Part shown: piece after piece, positions 56,940 through 64,000 of the stretch
Numbering within the stretch: the first letter of the stretch is position 1
How the letters are laid out: each line of letters opens with the position of its first letter
NCBI RefSeq assembly: GCF_014257025.1
Contig: NZ_JACMSF010000043.1
Span: 16,679-80,678, forward strand
From: Streptomyces cupreus
GTDB taxonomy: Bacteria; Actinomycetota; Actinomycetes; Streptomycetales; Streptomycetaceae
Length of the DNA: 64,000 nucleotides
Reading direction: 5' to 3'
Notes under the pieces: generated by a model
What the model was told of the DNA's origin: nothing
Databases searched by the model: none
What the model saw: the letters and a program-made list of their open reading frames with translations, nothing else
Position numbers and translations under genes: made by a program

Positions 56940-56965
56940 TGAATCGTTTCAAGTAAGCGCTTGCT
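56940..56965. promoter_or_regulatory. Two adjacent LacI-type operator candidates
   Basis: TGAATCGTTTCA (56940-56951) is close to the LacI/GalR-type TGAAACGTTTCA palindrome. Next to it, AGTAAGCGCTTGCT (56952-56965) contains the perfect AAGCGCTT core also typical of LacI-family sites. Both lie 37-62 nt upstream of the binding-protein start. They suggest sugar-responsive repression by a LacI-family regulator encoded outside the window. No such gene is nearby. Confidence 0.55.
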
Positions 56966-57201
56966 GGCACAAGTTACGGAGGGCCTCGGGGTGCGTCAAT
57001 GATTCGGACAGGAATTTCTTGCGGCGGGGACGGGCCAGTTGGGCGCCCATGGGGGCAACGACGAGCGCCCTGCGGGGAGTTACCGCAGGTGGGGCGCGTG
57101 GGCTCGGCCGACCGAACGGGATGTGGGGCGCCGGACGCGGAGACCGCTCGGCCGAAAGTCGTCCCGAGCGACGGAAGGTCCACGGCCGCCCCGAACGACG
57201 A

Positions 57202-57231
57202 CGGCCCGTCTGCTCTGAGGCAGACGGGCCG
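57202..57231 (-). terminator. Terminator hairpin after the second tRNA-Val
   Basis: An 11-bp perfect stem (57202-57212 with 57221-57231) and an 8-nt loop, 10 nt past the tRNA 3' end in its direction of transcription. The sequence differs from the hairpin after the first tRNA-Val although its distance from the gene is the same. Confidence 0.7.
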
Positions 57232-57241
57232 ATGTCCCGGG

Positions 57242-57313
57242 TGGGCGATACTGGGTTCGAACCAGTGACCTCTTCGGTGTGAACGAAGCGCTCTCCCACT
57301 GAGCTAATCGCCC
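57242..57313 (-). tRNA. tRNA-Val (CAC), second identical copy
   Basis: Base-for-base identical to the gene at 47321-47392, with the same strand and anticodon. The shared block extends to 80 nt (57237-57316), adding five bases on the 3' side and three on the 5' side. Flanks then diverge completely. Confidence 0.97.
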
Positions 57314-57401
57314 GGGCGCAGGAAGAACATTACCCCATGTCAGGGGGTGCCTGTGACCAGCAAGGACACTGAGCGCCGGGCACCCGCACCCCCTCGACGG
57401 A

Positions 57402-57854
57402 TCACTGGTCCTTGATCTTCCAGGGCATCACGAGCCCGAACTTCCAGAGGTAGATCCCACACAGGACGGCCACGATCACAAGACCGACCGACGTCAGAAT
57501 GATGTTGCGGCGGCGCACCTTGGGATCAAGGGCGCGCTGGGCGGCCTCGGTGACCTTGCGCTTGGTCCAGCGCAGCACCAGCTGGGCCCAGACGAACTCG
57601 GTCGCCCAGATCGCCATGCCAGCGAAAATCACCACCCAGCCGGGGCCGGGCAGCGGCAGCATCACGATGCCGAGCCCCACGACAGCCAGGCCGATGATGA
57701 AGACGCCCACCTGCCAGCTCACGTGCAGCAGACGGCGTGCCTTGATGAATTCCGGTGCTCTCGAACCGAGCCCCTGCTCGCTCTTCGCCCTGTCCACTTC
57801 GGTCTCGTTCGACGCCATGGCCACCTCGCCAGGCTCACTACTCCCCGTGTTCAT
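57402..57854 (-). CDS. TIGR02611-type membrane protein
   Basis: A 150-residue protein. A polar N-terminus (about 1-40) precedes two close membrane helices (VSWQVGVFIIGLAVVGLGIVML and GPGWVVIFAGMAIWATEFVW), a basic amphipathic segment LRWTKRKVTEAAQRAL and a third helix (IILTSVGLVIVAVLCGIYLW). LPLPGPGWVVI is a family hallmark. Function unknown. ATG 57854 is used; ATG 57818 (MASNETEV) has a better GAGG site and would be 12 residues shorter. Divergent from ssgB. Confidence 0.8.
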   Translation of the reverse strand: MNTGSSEPGEVAMASNETEVDRAKSEQGLGSRAPEFIKARRLLHVSWQVGVFIIGLAVVGLGIVMLPLPGPGWVVIFAGMAIWATEFVWAQLVLRWTKRKVTEAAQRALDPKVRRRNIILTSVGLVIVAVLCGIYLWKFGLVMPWKIKDQ

Positions 57855-58045
57855 ACGGCCAAACCCTACCCGAGAGAAACCAGTCACCGGAATGGTCGTA
57901 CCTCGCGAACGGGTCGTCGGCCGGAAGAGTTACGTAAAGACACGCAAAACACTCAGAGGGGTTTACAACGGCACCGTAGGTGGCATGTCGATTTCGCCGA
58001 CGTGCGAATCCCCGAGCGCACACTGAGCGAAAGGCCCTGGCGCTT

Positions 58046-58459
58046 ATGAACACCACGGTCAGCTGCGAGCTGCACCTGCGCCTCGTTGTGTCGAGCGAGT
58101 CCTCCCTGCCTGTCCCCGCAGGCCTGCGGTACGACACGGCCGACCCCTACGCCGTGCACGCCACCTTCCACACCGGAGCCGAGGAGACCGTCGAGTGGGT
58201 GTTCGCCCGCGACCTCCTGGCCGAGGGCCTGCACCGGCCCACCGGGACCGGCGACGTCCGAGTCTGGCCGTCGCGCAGCCACGGCCAGGGCGTCGTCTGC
58301 ATCGCCCTGAGCTCCCCGGAGGGCGAGGCCCTGCTCGAAGCCCCGGCACGGGCCCTGGAGTCCTTCCTGAAGCGAACAGACGCCGCCGTGCCCCCCGGCA
58401 CGGAACACCGGCACTTCGACCTCGACCAGGAGCTCTCACACATCCTGGCGGAGAGCTGA
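58046..58459 (+). CDS. ssgB: Sporulation and cell-division protein SsgB
   Basis: A 137-residue SsgA-like protein recognisable along its length, starting NTTVSCELHLRLVVSSESSLP. In Streptomyces coelicolor SsgB recruits FtsZ to sporulation septum sites in aerial hyphae. The protein is nearly invariant within the genus, and this copy looks intact. AAAGG lies about 12 nt before the ATG. The 191-nt upstream region contains a short 13-codon reading frame (57985-58026) and a gtttac element that might be part of a stress-sigma promoter, though I could not match a full consensus. Confidence 0.96.
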   Translation: MNTTVSCELHLRLVVSSESSLPVPAGLRYDTADPYAVHATFHTGAEETVEWVFARDLLAEGLHRPTGTGDVRVWPSRSHGQGVVCIALSSPEGEALLEAPARALESFLKRTDAAVPPGTEHRHFDLDQELSHILAES

Positions 58460-58526
58460 GGCGGGCACCGACAAGCCGCCCGACGCCGTCGACTCGGGGA
58501 GACGGCTCGGGCCCAGGACAAACAAT

Positions 58527-58541
58527 CGCATACGGTATGCG
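58527..58541. promoter_or_regulatory. Perfect CATAC-type palindromic operator
   Basis: CGCATACGGTATGCG is a 15-bp palindrome around a central base, 209 nt upstream of the CGNR gene and 68 nt past the ssgB stop. CATAC-n-GTATG half-sites are common for TetR-family repressors. No TetR gene is in the window. The rest of the 290-nt gap shows nothing else recognisable apart from the AGGGAG ribosome site of the CGNR gene. Confidence 0.5.
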
Positions 58542-58749
58542 CCGACGCCGTCACCGTGAGTCACTCGCGGGGCGGCGTCGACGTGCGTGGGTCCGCTCCG
58601 AGCGAGGCCTGAACTCGCAGTCCGGCGCCCCATTCGGTTGCCCCCGGCCACTACGCGTCTGGCGCGGCCGTACCGCCGTCGGCGAAGCTACTACCATCGG
58701 CCAGCATCGGCGGGCGCCCGCGCCCGCCCCTCAGGCCAGGGAGCGAAAC

Positions 58750-59310
58750 GTGCTGATCACCCACGACACCCGGTGCGCCCTCGACGCCGTCGTGGATCTG
58801 GTGAACACCGCACCGGAGGACGACGCGACCGAGGACGCGCTGCCGGACGTCGCGGCGCTCGCCGATTTCGTGCGCAAGCACGAGATCAGCGATGTCGGCG
58901 TGCTCTCGGAGCTGGACCTGTCCGCGGTGCGCAAGATCCGGGCCAGGTTCGCCGGGATCTTCGCGGCACCGGATGCCCGGAGCGCCGCCGGCCTGATCAA
59001 CGAGCTGGTCGCCGCCGCAGGCACAACTCCGCGGCTCACCGACCACGACGGCTACGACTGGCATGTGCACTACTTCGCGCCCGGAGCGTCCGTCGCCGAC
59101 CATCTGGCGGCCGACTGCGGCATGGCCCTGGCGTTCTTCGTGGTCGCCGGGGAGCAGGAGCGGCTGCGGCGCTGCGAGGCCCCCGACTGCCGGCGTGCCT
59201 TCGTCGACCTCTCCCGCAATCGCTCCCGGCGGTACTGCGACAGCCGCACCTGCGGCAACCGGCTGCATGTCGCCGCCTACCGGGCGCGGCGCAAGGAGGC
59301 GGCGGGCTGA
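58750..59310 (+). CDS. CGNR zinc-finger, ABATE-domain protein
   Basis: A 186-residue protein. The N-terminal ABATE-type region covers about 1-130, with ALDAVVDLVNTAPE. The C-terminal CGNR zinc finger has C142, C147, C163 and C168 (RCEAPDCRRAFVD and RRYCDSRTCGNRLHVAAYRAR). CGNR proteins are thought to be transcription regulators, with the finger contacting DNA. The target is unknown, and it may bind its own upstream palindrome. GTG at 58750 has AGGGAG six bases upstream. Confidence 0.88.
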   Translation: MLITHDTRCALDAVVDLVNTAPEDDATEDALPDVAALADFVRKHEISDVGVLSELDLSAVRKIRARFAGIFAAPDARSAAGLINELVAAAGTTPRLTDHDGYDWHVHYFAPGASVADHLAADCGMALAFFVVAGEQERLRRCEAPDCRRAFVDLSRNRSRRYCDSRTCGNRLHVAAYRARRKEAAG

Positions 59311-59421
59311 GGCCCCGGCGGCGGGACCGGACGGTCGGCCGCCCCTGAGACATCGGCGTCCCGTGGGACATCGGCGTCGACGCGGGCCCCGGCGGGTGGC
59401 GCCGGGGGCCGCGGGTACGGC

Positions 59422-59574
59422 TCAGAGCAGCAGCAGATCGTGCAGCGCAGCCATGAGCAGCAGACACCCGATCACCGCAAGGAAGATCATCAGCGGTGGC
59501 TGGGAAAGGGCGAAGAGGCATCCGCGCGGCTCGTCCTGCGGCGGCGCGGTCTCGCTCTGTGTCGTGTCCAGCAT
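59422..59574 (-). CDS. Small 50-residue membrane protein
   Basis: This short frame reads MLDTTQSETAPPQDEPRG, then a hydrophobic segment (LFALSQPPLMIFLAVIGCLLLMAALHDLLLL). The polar start and single C-terminal membrane helix ending directly at the stop look like a real small tail-anchored protein. The ribosome site is weak. It converges on the CGNR gene with 111 nt between, which contains a 12-bp direct repeat (59349-59360 and 59367-59378). I recall small hydrophobic genes at this place in related genomes but could not check. Confidence 0.55.
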   Translation of the reverse strand: MLDTTQSETAPPQDEPRGCLFALSQPPLMIFLAVIGCLLLMAALHDLLLL

Positions 59575-59727
59575 CTCGCGGCGATGATGGCCCAGCCGAC
59601 CCTCCCGGCGCGATCAACACGCCCGGAAGTAGCGGGAGTTCGCCTTAATCCGCGATGTCCGGCACGGGTCGTGATCGATCAGGGACGGGCGGCGACCCAC
59701 TGTGTCGTTTCAGTCGGCATGCGGCCG

Positions 59728-60159
59728 TCATATGCCGTGCTTCTTGAGAATGGCCTCGATGTCGCTGAAGTCCTCCTGGGGTGCCGCCGCCGGCTTGGCC
59801 CCCGGACGGGAGCTGGAGCCCAGGGAGGGCGCCGAGGCCGCCGGGGCCACCGCCCCGCGCTGAGCGGACCGGGCCTCCTTGCGCTCCTTGCGGGTGCCGC
59901 CACCCCGGCGGCGCTCCACCGCGCGGGTGCTCGCGAACAGCATCCAGGAGACGCCGAGCACGCCGAAGCCCGCCCACGCGGTCGGGCTGAACGCGGTGTC
60001 CGCCAGCCACTGAACCACCCCTGTCATCACCAGTCCGAGCGGGACGAGTGAGTACGCGGCGATCCGGGCGGCGGACAGGAAACGCTTGCGGTACGCCGTG
60101 ACCGCCGCGATGCCCAGGCCGGCCGCGGCGACGGCGGAACAGAGGGTCTCGGCAATCAT
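59728..60159 (-). CDS. Two-helix membrane protein with basic linker and polar tail
   Basis: A 143-residue protein. A first hydrophobic stretch (AETLCSAVAAAGLGIAAVTAY) is followed by a basic KRFLSAARIA, a second (YSLVPLGLVMTGVVQWL) and a third (GFGVLGVSWMLFAS). A strongly basic ERRRGGGTRKERKEAR patch, a disordered Ser/Pro/Ala region and a terminal helix EDFSDIEAILKKHGI follow. The conserved-looking terminal helix may be a docking peptide. I do not recognise a functional family. Divergent from the DsbA-like gene, with 189 nt between. Confidence 0.72.
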   Translation of the reverse strand: MIAETLCSAVAAAGLGIAAVTAYRKRFLSAARIAAYSLVPLGLVMTGVVQWLADTAFSPTAWAGFGVLGVSWMLFASTRAVERRRGGGTRKERKEARSAQRGAVAPAASAPSLGSSSRPGAKPAAAPQEDFSDIEAILKKHGI

Positions 60160-60348
60160 CCGGTCCTCCAGGCAGGATTCAGTCAGGCGCGGAGCCTTCG
60201 TCCCTTCCATCCTGCACCTGCGAGGCCCCGCCGGGCCATGCTCCCGCCGGACATCAGGGACATCTCCGGGTCGGCTCCTCCGAAGGTGCCGGTCGGGGCG
60301 CGGATCCCTGATTGGGCCCGGCGGGTACCGGGCTGGGAGACTGGGCGC

Positions 60349-60876
60349 ATGAGCGACTCCTCCCCCGTCCGTCCCACCGCACCCGTCCTCGACTTCTGGT
60401 GCGAACTCCAGTGCCCGGACTGCCGTACCGCCCTCGACGACCTGCGGGCCCTGCGCGCCCGCTACGGCGACCGGCTGGAGCTCAGGCTGCGGCACTTCCC
60501 GCTGGAGAAGCACAAGCACTCCTTCGCCGCCGCGCAGGCCGCCGAGGAGGCCCTGGAACAGGGGCAGGGGTGGCCGTACGTGGAGGCGGTGCTCGGCCGG
60601 GTCGAGGAACTGGACCGTAAGGGGGAACCCTTCCTGGTCGAGGTGGCCCGGGAACTCGGTCTGGACGCCGAGGAGTTCGACACCGCGCTGATCGACGGCC
60701 GGCACATCCTGATCGTGGACGCCGACCAGGCCGAGGGCAAGGCGATCGGCGTGAGCGGCACCCCGACGTACGTCGTCGGCGACGAACGCCTCGACGGCGG
60801 CAAGAGCCAGGAGGGGCTGCGTGAGCGCGTGGAGGAGATCGTGGACCGGTTGCTCGCCGAGGCCGGGCAGGACTGA
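60349..60876 (+). CDS. DsbA family thioredoxin-fold oxidoreductase
   Basis: A 175-residue thioredoxin-fold protein with the active site CPDC (22-25) and a cis-Pro loop in GVSGTPTYVVGDE. A helical insert LDRKGEPFLVEVARELGLDAEEF is typical of DsbA/FrnE-like proteins. No signal peptide is present, so it acts in the cytoplasm, perhaps as a thiol oxidoreductase or isomerase. GGGAG is about 9 nt before the ATG. It converges on the GNAT gene with an 8-nt gap. Confidence 0.88.
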   Translation: MSDSSPVRPTAPVLDFWCELQCPDCRTALDDLRALRARYGDRLELRLRHFPLEKHKHSFAAAQAAEEALEQGQGWPYVEAVLGRVEELDRKGEPFLVEVARELGLDAEEFDTALIDGRHILIVDADQAEGKAIGVSGTPTYVVGDERLDGGKSQEGLRERVEEIVDRLLAEAGQD

Positions 60877-60884
60877 CCTCAGGC

Positions 60885-61709
60885 TCAGAGCAGGTTCTTG
60901 TACATCGACCAGCCCACCGGCACATAGCCCAGTGACTCGTACAGGCGCTCGGCCGGAGTGTTGTCCGCGAACACGTTGAGGCCGATGACCCGCTTCCCGG
61001 CGGCCACCGCCTGGGCCTCGGCCAGCAGCATCAGCGTCCGGCCGTGGCCCCTGCCGCGGAAGCGCGCGTCGGCCTCGACGTCGAAGACGAACGCCTTGTC
61101 CCCGGCCACCGACACCCACAGGGTGCCGACGGCCTCGTCCTCGTGCTCCAGGACGCTGATGACCATGTTCTCGGTGGCCAGGCCCTGCGGGAGCAGCTTG
61201 GACATGTCGCTCAACGCCTTGGCCCACGCCTGGTCCTCGGGCACGCCGCGGTCGATCCAGCTCTGCGCGCAGTGCTCGTTGCCGTGCTCGACCCACGGCC
61301 CGTACTCGGCCTCCGTCATGGGCCGGCCGCGGCTGCCCGAGGGCAGCTCGGGCGGGGTGGCGGCGAGCTGCTTCTCCATGCCGCGGTTGCGGTGGACGTA
61401 GCCCAGCGCGGTGGCGAGCCTGAGCGCGGGCTCGGAGTCGCCCGGCACCCTGATCTCGACGCGGGTGCAGCCCCAGCCGCGGGCCACCTCCTCGGCGGCG
61501 AGCGCGGCCACGGTACCCCGGCCGCGTCTGCGGTCCGGCTCCTCGATGCTCAGGTCGCTGATGCGCGCGACGGTCGGCCCGAAGAGAGGGTCCGTCGCCA
61601 GGTGTATCGCACCGACGGGACGGCTGTTCACGCACACCTGGAAGTGGCGGGACAGCATCCCGTCGGCGTCTCGCTGGAGCGGCTCGGTCGGCCGCAGGGT
61701 CGTGGTCAT
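60885..61709 (-). CDS. GNAT family N-acetyltransferase with two GNAT halves
   Basis: A 274-residue protein with two related halves. The first has ISDLSIEEPDRRRGRGTVAALAAEEV, a degenerate acetyl-CoA site. The second has VFDVEADARFRGRGHGRTLMLLAEAQA and the C-terminal GLNVFADNTPAERLYESLGYVPV, a full RGRGHG acetyl-CoA motif. The second half is probably catalytic. The substrate is unknown. ATG 61709 is used; a GTG one codon earlier is possible. It lies 52 nt downstream of the pabC-like gene. Confidence 0.87.
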   Translation of the reverse strand: MTTTLRPTEPLQRDADGMLSRHFQVCVNSRPVGAIHLATDPLFGPTVARISDLSIEEPDRRRGRGTVAALAAEEVARGWGCTRVEIRVPGDSEPALRLATALGYVHRNRGMEKQLAATPPELPSGSRGRPMTEAEYGPWVEHGNEHCAQSWIDRGVPEDQAWAKALSDMSKLLPQGLATENMVISVLEHEDEAVGTLWVSVAGDKAFVFDVEADARFRGRGHGRTLMLLAEAQAVAAGKRVIGLNVFADNTPAERLYESLGYVPVGWSMYKNLL

Positions 61710-61761
61710 CACGGGTGTTCTACCCGCGCTGGAGGCTCACGTCAGCCTCTTTTCCCCCAGC

Positions 61762-62583
61762 TCACGGATCCTGGTCCTGGCCGGACCGCTCGTCGAAGAT
61801 CCGCATCGCCTTGGCGGTCACCGGGCCCGGGGCGCCGGGCAGTTCGCGCTCGTCGACGCGGTGCACGGCCTGTACGTCGCGCAGGGTAGAGGTCAGGAAG
61901 ATCTCGTCGGCCCGCCGGAGGACGTCCAGCGGCAGATCGGTCTCCTTGGCGCCCGTCCACTCCACGACCAGCTCGCGGGTGATGCCGGCGAGACAGCCGG
62001 AGGCGAGAGGCGGGGTGTGGATCTCGCCGTCCAGGACGACGAAGACGTTCGACCCGGTGCCCTCGCAGAGTTGGCCGACCGTGTTGGCGAACAGCGCCTC
62101 GGAGCCGCCGTATTGGTGGGCGCGGGCGAGGGCGACGACGTTCTCGGCGTACGAGGTCGTCTTCAGGCCGGTGAGCGCGCCGCGTTCGTTGCGGGTCCAG
62201 GGGACCGTGATCACGGCGGTGGAGTCGGGGCGGCGGGTGGTCCCGCCGAGGGCGACCACGAGGGTCGGGCCGTGCTCGCCGCGGTCGGAACCGAGGGGGC
62301 CGTGGCCGCCGGTGTAGGTGATGCGCAGCCGGCCGAGCGGCATCGGGTTCGCTTCGAGCACGGCCGTACAGGCGCGGCGGACCTCGTCGTGGTCGGGGTC
62401 CGGCAGGCCGAGACCGCGCGCTGAGCGGGTCAGCCGGTTCAGATGACGGGTGAGCGCGAACGGCTCGCCGTCCGTCGCCTTCACCGTCTCGAAGATGCCG
62501 TCGCCCACGGTCAGCCCGTGGTCGAAGACGGAGACACGGGCGGACTCGATGTCCTGCAGCCCGCCGTCGAGCCAGATCTTCAC
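61762..62583 (-). CDS. pabC: Class IV aminotransferase, probable 4-amino-4-deoxychorismate lyase
   Basis: A 273-residue PLP enzyme of the PabC/branched-chain aminotransferase fold. The likely PLP lysine is K141 in GLKTTSYAENVVAL, and FANTVGQLCEGTGSNVFVV is the cofactor phosphate region. It overlaps the chorismate-using pabB-like gene by 4 nt (GTGA), with GGAGG six bases upstream. Making p-aminobenzoate from aminodeoxychorismate is therefore the best assignment. A D-amino-acid or branched-chain aminotransferase is the alternative. Confidence 0.82.
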   Translation of the reverse strand: MKIWLDGGLQDIESARVSVFDHGLTVGDGIFETVKATDGEPFALTRHLNRLTRSARGLGLPDPDHDEVRRACTAVLEANPMPLGRLRITYTGGHGPLGSDRGEHGPTLVVALGGTTRRPDSTAVITVPWTRNERGALTGLKTTSYAENVVALARAHQYGGSEALFANTVGQLCEGTGSNVFVVLDGEIHTPPLASGCLAGITRELVVEWTGAKETDLPLDVLRRADEIFLTSTLRDVQAVHRVDERELPGAPGPVTAKAMRIFDERSGQDQDP

Positions 62584-63620
62584 GTCAGTCCTCCACTTGC
62601 TTCGTACGCCCCCGACGCTACCGCGAGCAGCCGGGACGCCTTCAGCTCGGTCTCCCGCCACTCCCCCTCCGGGTCGGAGCCCCAGGTGATACCGGCGCCG
62701 GTGCCGAAGCGCAGCGCGCCCTCGGCGCGGTCGATCCAGAACGTGCGGATGCCGACCGCGAGCTCCCCGGTCCCCCGGTCCGCGTCGACCCAGCCGATGC
62801 CGCCGCAGTACGGGCCCCGGGGCGCCGTCTCCAGCGCGTCGATGATCCGCAGCGCGCTGGATTTGGGCGCGCCGGTGACCGAGCCGGGCGGGAAGGCGGC
62901 GGCGAGCAGCTCGGGCCAGCCGGCATCGGGGCGCAGCTCGCCGCGTACGGTGGAGACGAGGTGGACAAGGCCCGGGTGCTTCTCCACGGCGCACAGGTCG
63001 GGGACGCTGACCGAGCCGGTGGCGCAGACGCGGCCGATGTCGTTGCGGACCAGGTCCACGATCATCACGTTCTCGGCGTAGTCCTTCTCCAGCAGGTCCG
63101 CCTCGGTGCGCCCGGTGCCCTTGATCGGCCCGGACTCCACGATCCGGCCGCGTCGGCGCAGGAACAGCTCCGGGGAGGCGGTGGCGATCTCCACGCCGTG
63201 CTCCGGCAGCCGGATCGTTCCTGCGTACGGCGCCGGGTTGCCGCGGGCCAGCAGCGCGGTCAGGGCGTCCACGTCGGCGTCGGCGGCGACGGGCGCGGAG
63301 AGCACCCGGCAGAGGTTGGCCTGGTAGACCTCGCCGGCCGCGATGTGCTCGCGGATGCGGCGCACGCCCGTGGTGTAGGCGGCATTGTCGAGGGAGGAGG
63401 TCCAGTCGTCCGCCGCCGGACCAAGCCAGGCGCCGGGCACCGGGGCGGGCACGGGCGACTCCCGTACGTCCCGGAAGCGGGCGCAGGTCAGCCGGCCCTC
63501 GAAGTCCGCGGCGACGGCCCAGAAGCCGGTGGAGTCCAGGGCCGCGGGGTCGCTGGTGACGTCGAGGAGGCCGGCGGCGAGACGGTCGCCGAAGCGGGCC
63601 AGAGGAGGGAGGTCGAGCAC
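62580..63620 (-). CDS. pabB: Aminodeoxychorismate synthase component I-like (chorismate-binding)
   Basis: A 346-residue chorismate-utilising enzyme. It has AGEVYQANLCRVL, PIKGTGRTEADLLEKDYAEN, VDLVRNDIGRVC and the C-terminal AAFPPGSVTGAPKSSALRIID, the shared anthranilate/ADC synthase core. It is shorter than full PabB because the N-terminal region is reduced. With the coupled pabC-like gene it should supply p-aminobenzoate for folate. The glutaminase subunit is not in the window. The start is GTG at 63620; a longer in-frame ORF to 63686 has no better site. Confidence 0.85.
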   Translation of the reverse strand: MLDLPPLARFGDRLAAGLLDVTSDPAALDSTGFWAVAADFEGRLTCARFRDVRESPVPAPVPGAWLGPAADDWTSSLDNAAYTTGVRRIREHIAAGEVYQANLCRVLSAPVAADADVDALTALLARGNPAPYAGTIRLPEHGVEIATASPELFLRRRGRIVESGPIKGTGRTEADLLEKDYAENVMIVDLVRNDIGRVCATGSVSVPDLCAVEKHPGLVHLVSTVRGELRPDAGWPELLAAAFPPGSVTGAPKSSALRIIDALETAPRGPYCGGIGWVDADRGTGELAVGIRTFWIDRAEGALRFGTGAGITWGSDPEGEWRETELKASRLLAVASGAYEASGGLT

Positions 63621-63740
63621 GGTGTCGAGTCTATGGCGGGTGTCTCCCCGGTGACCTGGGCATGTCCTCGCGAGGGCTCTGACCACGTCTCGGAGCAGGT
63701 CGGGCGGGGGTGAGGCGCAGCACGCTGCACAAACGCGTTT

Positions 63741-63768
63741 TTGTACTGGCCCAGGAATCCGCTAGAGT
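63741..63768 (+). promoter_or_regulatory. Promoter of the tRNA-Gly/tRNA-Cys genes
   Basis: TTGTAC (63741-63746) and TAGAGT (63763-63768) with a 16-bp spacer match the Streptomyces vegetative consensus well. The -10 ends 41 nt upstream of tRNA-Gly. No reading frame intervenes. Confidence 0.75.
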
Positions 63769-63809
63769 TCAACACGTCGCCGGGACGCGCAAGCGAATCG
63801 GAAAGACAG

Positions 63810-63882
63810 GCGAACGTAGCTCAGTTGGTAGAGCGCAACCTTGCCAAGGTTGAGGTCGCGAGTTCGAACCTCGTCGTTCGCT
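63810..63882 (+). tRNA. tRNA-Gly (GCC)
   Basis: A 7-bp acceptor (GCGAACG with CGTTCGC), D arm TAGCTCAGTTGGTAGAGC, anticodon stem CAACC/GGTTG around TTGCCAA (anticodon GCC, reading GGC), T arm with AGTTCGAACCT. CCA is not encoded. Confidence 0.97.
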
Positions 63883-63922
63883 CGGAAGAGCAAGGGGGAT
63901 CATCCCGAACCCCCGCACTCCT

Positions 63923-63996
63923 GGTGGAGTGGCCGAGAGGCGAGGCAACGGCCTGCAAAGCCGTCTACACGGGTTCAAATCCCGTCTCCACCTCCA
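63923..63996 (+). tRNA. tRNA-Cys (GCA) with encoded CCA
   Basis: A 7-bp acceptor (GGTGGAG with CTCCACC), anticodon stem ACGGC/GCCGT around CTGCAAA (anticodon GCA), T arm with GGTTCAAATCC. The 3' CCA is encoded at 63994-63996, unlike the neighbouring tRNA-Gly. It follows tRNA-Gly by 40 nt and is probably on the same transcript, driven by the promoter at 63741-63768. Confidence 0.97.
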
Positions 63997-64000
63997 AGGA

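Larger units (their letters stand above)
56904..57241. other. Gene-free stretch between the sugar-uptake operon and tRNA-Val
   Basis: This 338-nt region holds no convincing gene. Its left end is the promoter/operator zone of the binding-protein gene (sites at 56940-56965). Its right end holds the hairpin that ends the tRNA-Val transcript (57202-57231). Between about 57000 and 57200 I see nothing recognisable; short open frames there lack ribosome sites. Confidence 0.6.

Noticed and set aside
57000..57200. Short open frames between the sugar-uptake operon and tRNA-Val
   Set aside because: They lack ribosome sites, have unnatural composition and overlap each other on both strands.

Overview
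This is a high-GC actinobacterial chromosome segment, almost certainly Streptomyces. The evidence is very high third-position GC, frequent GTG/TTG starts, dense 4-nt gene overlaps, and an intact ssgB, a sporulation gene found only in morphologically complex actinobacteria. No transposase, integrase, phage gene or CRISPR array was seen. Most of the window is conserved core chromosome, with one accessory-looking block at about 47.3-57.3 kb.

Layout. 0-5.6 kb: the start of an aminopeptidase P gene, a P-loop protein, then a shikimate block (a fused aroK-aroB, aroC, a small membrane protein, aroE). 5.6-11.4 kb: mltG, ruvX, alaS and two small membrane-associated proteins, all on the minus strand. 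11.5-13.7 kb: a plus-strand AfsR-like NTPase/TPR protein. 13.7-18.9 kb: rpsD, rarA, a VKOR-type membrane protein, hisS and a metallo-hydrolase. 19.1-21.3 kb: a membrane-anchored cyclophilin and a DUF349 protein. 21.4-33.8 kb: relA-apt-secF-secD-yajC-ruvB-ruvA-ruvC-yebC-pdxT-pdxS and a small membrane protein. This order also matches the mycobacterial chromosome as I recall it.

33.8-34.1 kb is a degenerate CCCCACGC-type repeat patch. 34.1-36.9 kb is a tightly overlapped phosphatidylinositol glycolipid operon (pgsA-type synthase, acyltransferase, PimA-type mannosyltransferase). 37.1-44.5 kb carries an EF-G-like protein with altered GTPase motifs, a 551-residue membrane protein, a HIT hydrolase/phosphorylase, a potassium channel and thrS. 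44.6-46.4 kb is a coupled pair: a DUF4365-type nuclease-like protein and a 406-residue protein of unknown function. A DEDDh exonuclease follows.

Two identical tRNA-Val(CAC) genes, 9.9 kb apart, bracket a SRPBCC protein, a very large polytopic membrane protein and a carbohydrate-uptake locus. That locus has a binding protein, two permeases, a DUF624/YesL-like membrane protein and a Tat-exported rhamnogalacturonan-lyase-like protein, with two LacI-type operator candidates upstream and no ATPase gene. The last 6.7 kb holds ssgB, a CGNR zinc-finger protein behind a perfect CATAC-type palindrome, small membrane proteins, a DsbA-like protein, a tandem GNAT enzyme, a pabB/pabC-like pair and tRNA-Gly and tRNA-Cys.

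The best candidates for something undescribed are the DUF4365 pair, the 33.8-kb repeat patch, the single-frame AroK-AroB with a retained internal start, and the NTPase/TPR protein with no visible DNA-binding domain. None is proven novel from sequence alone.
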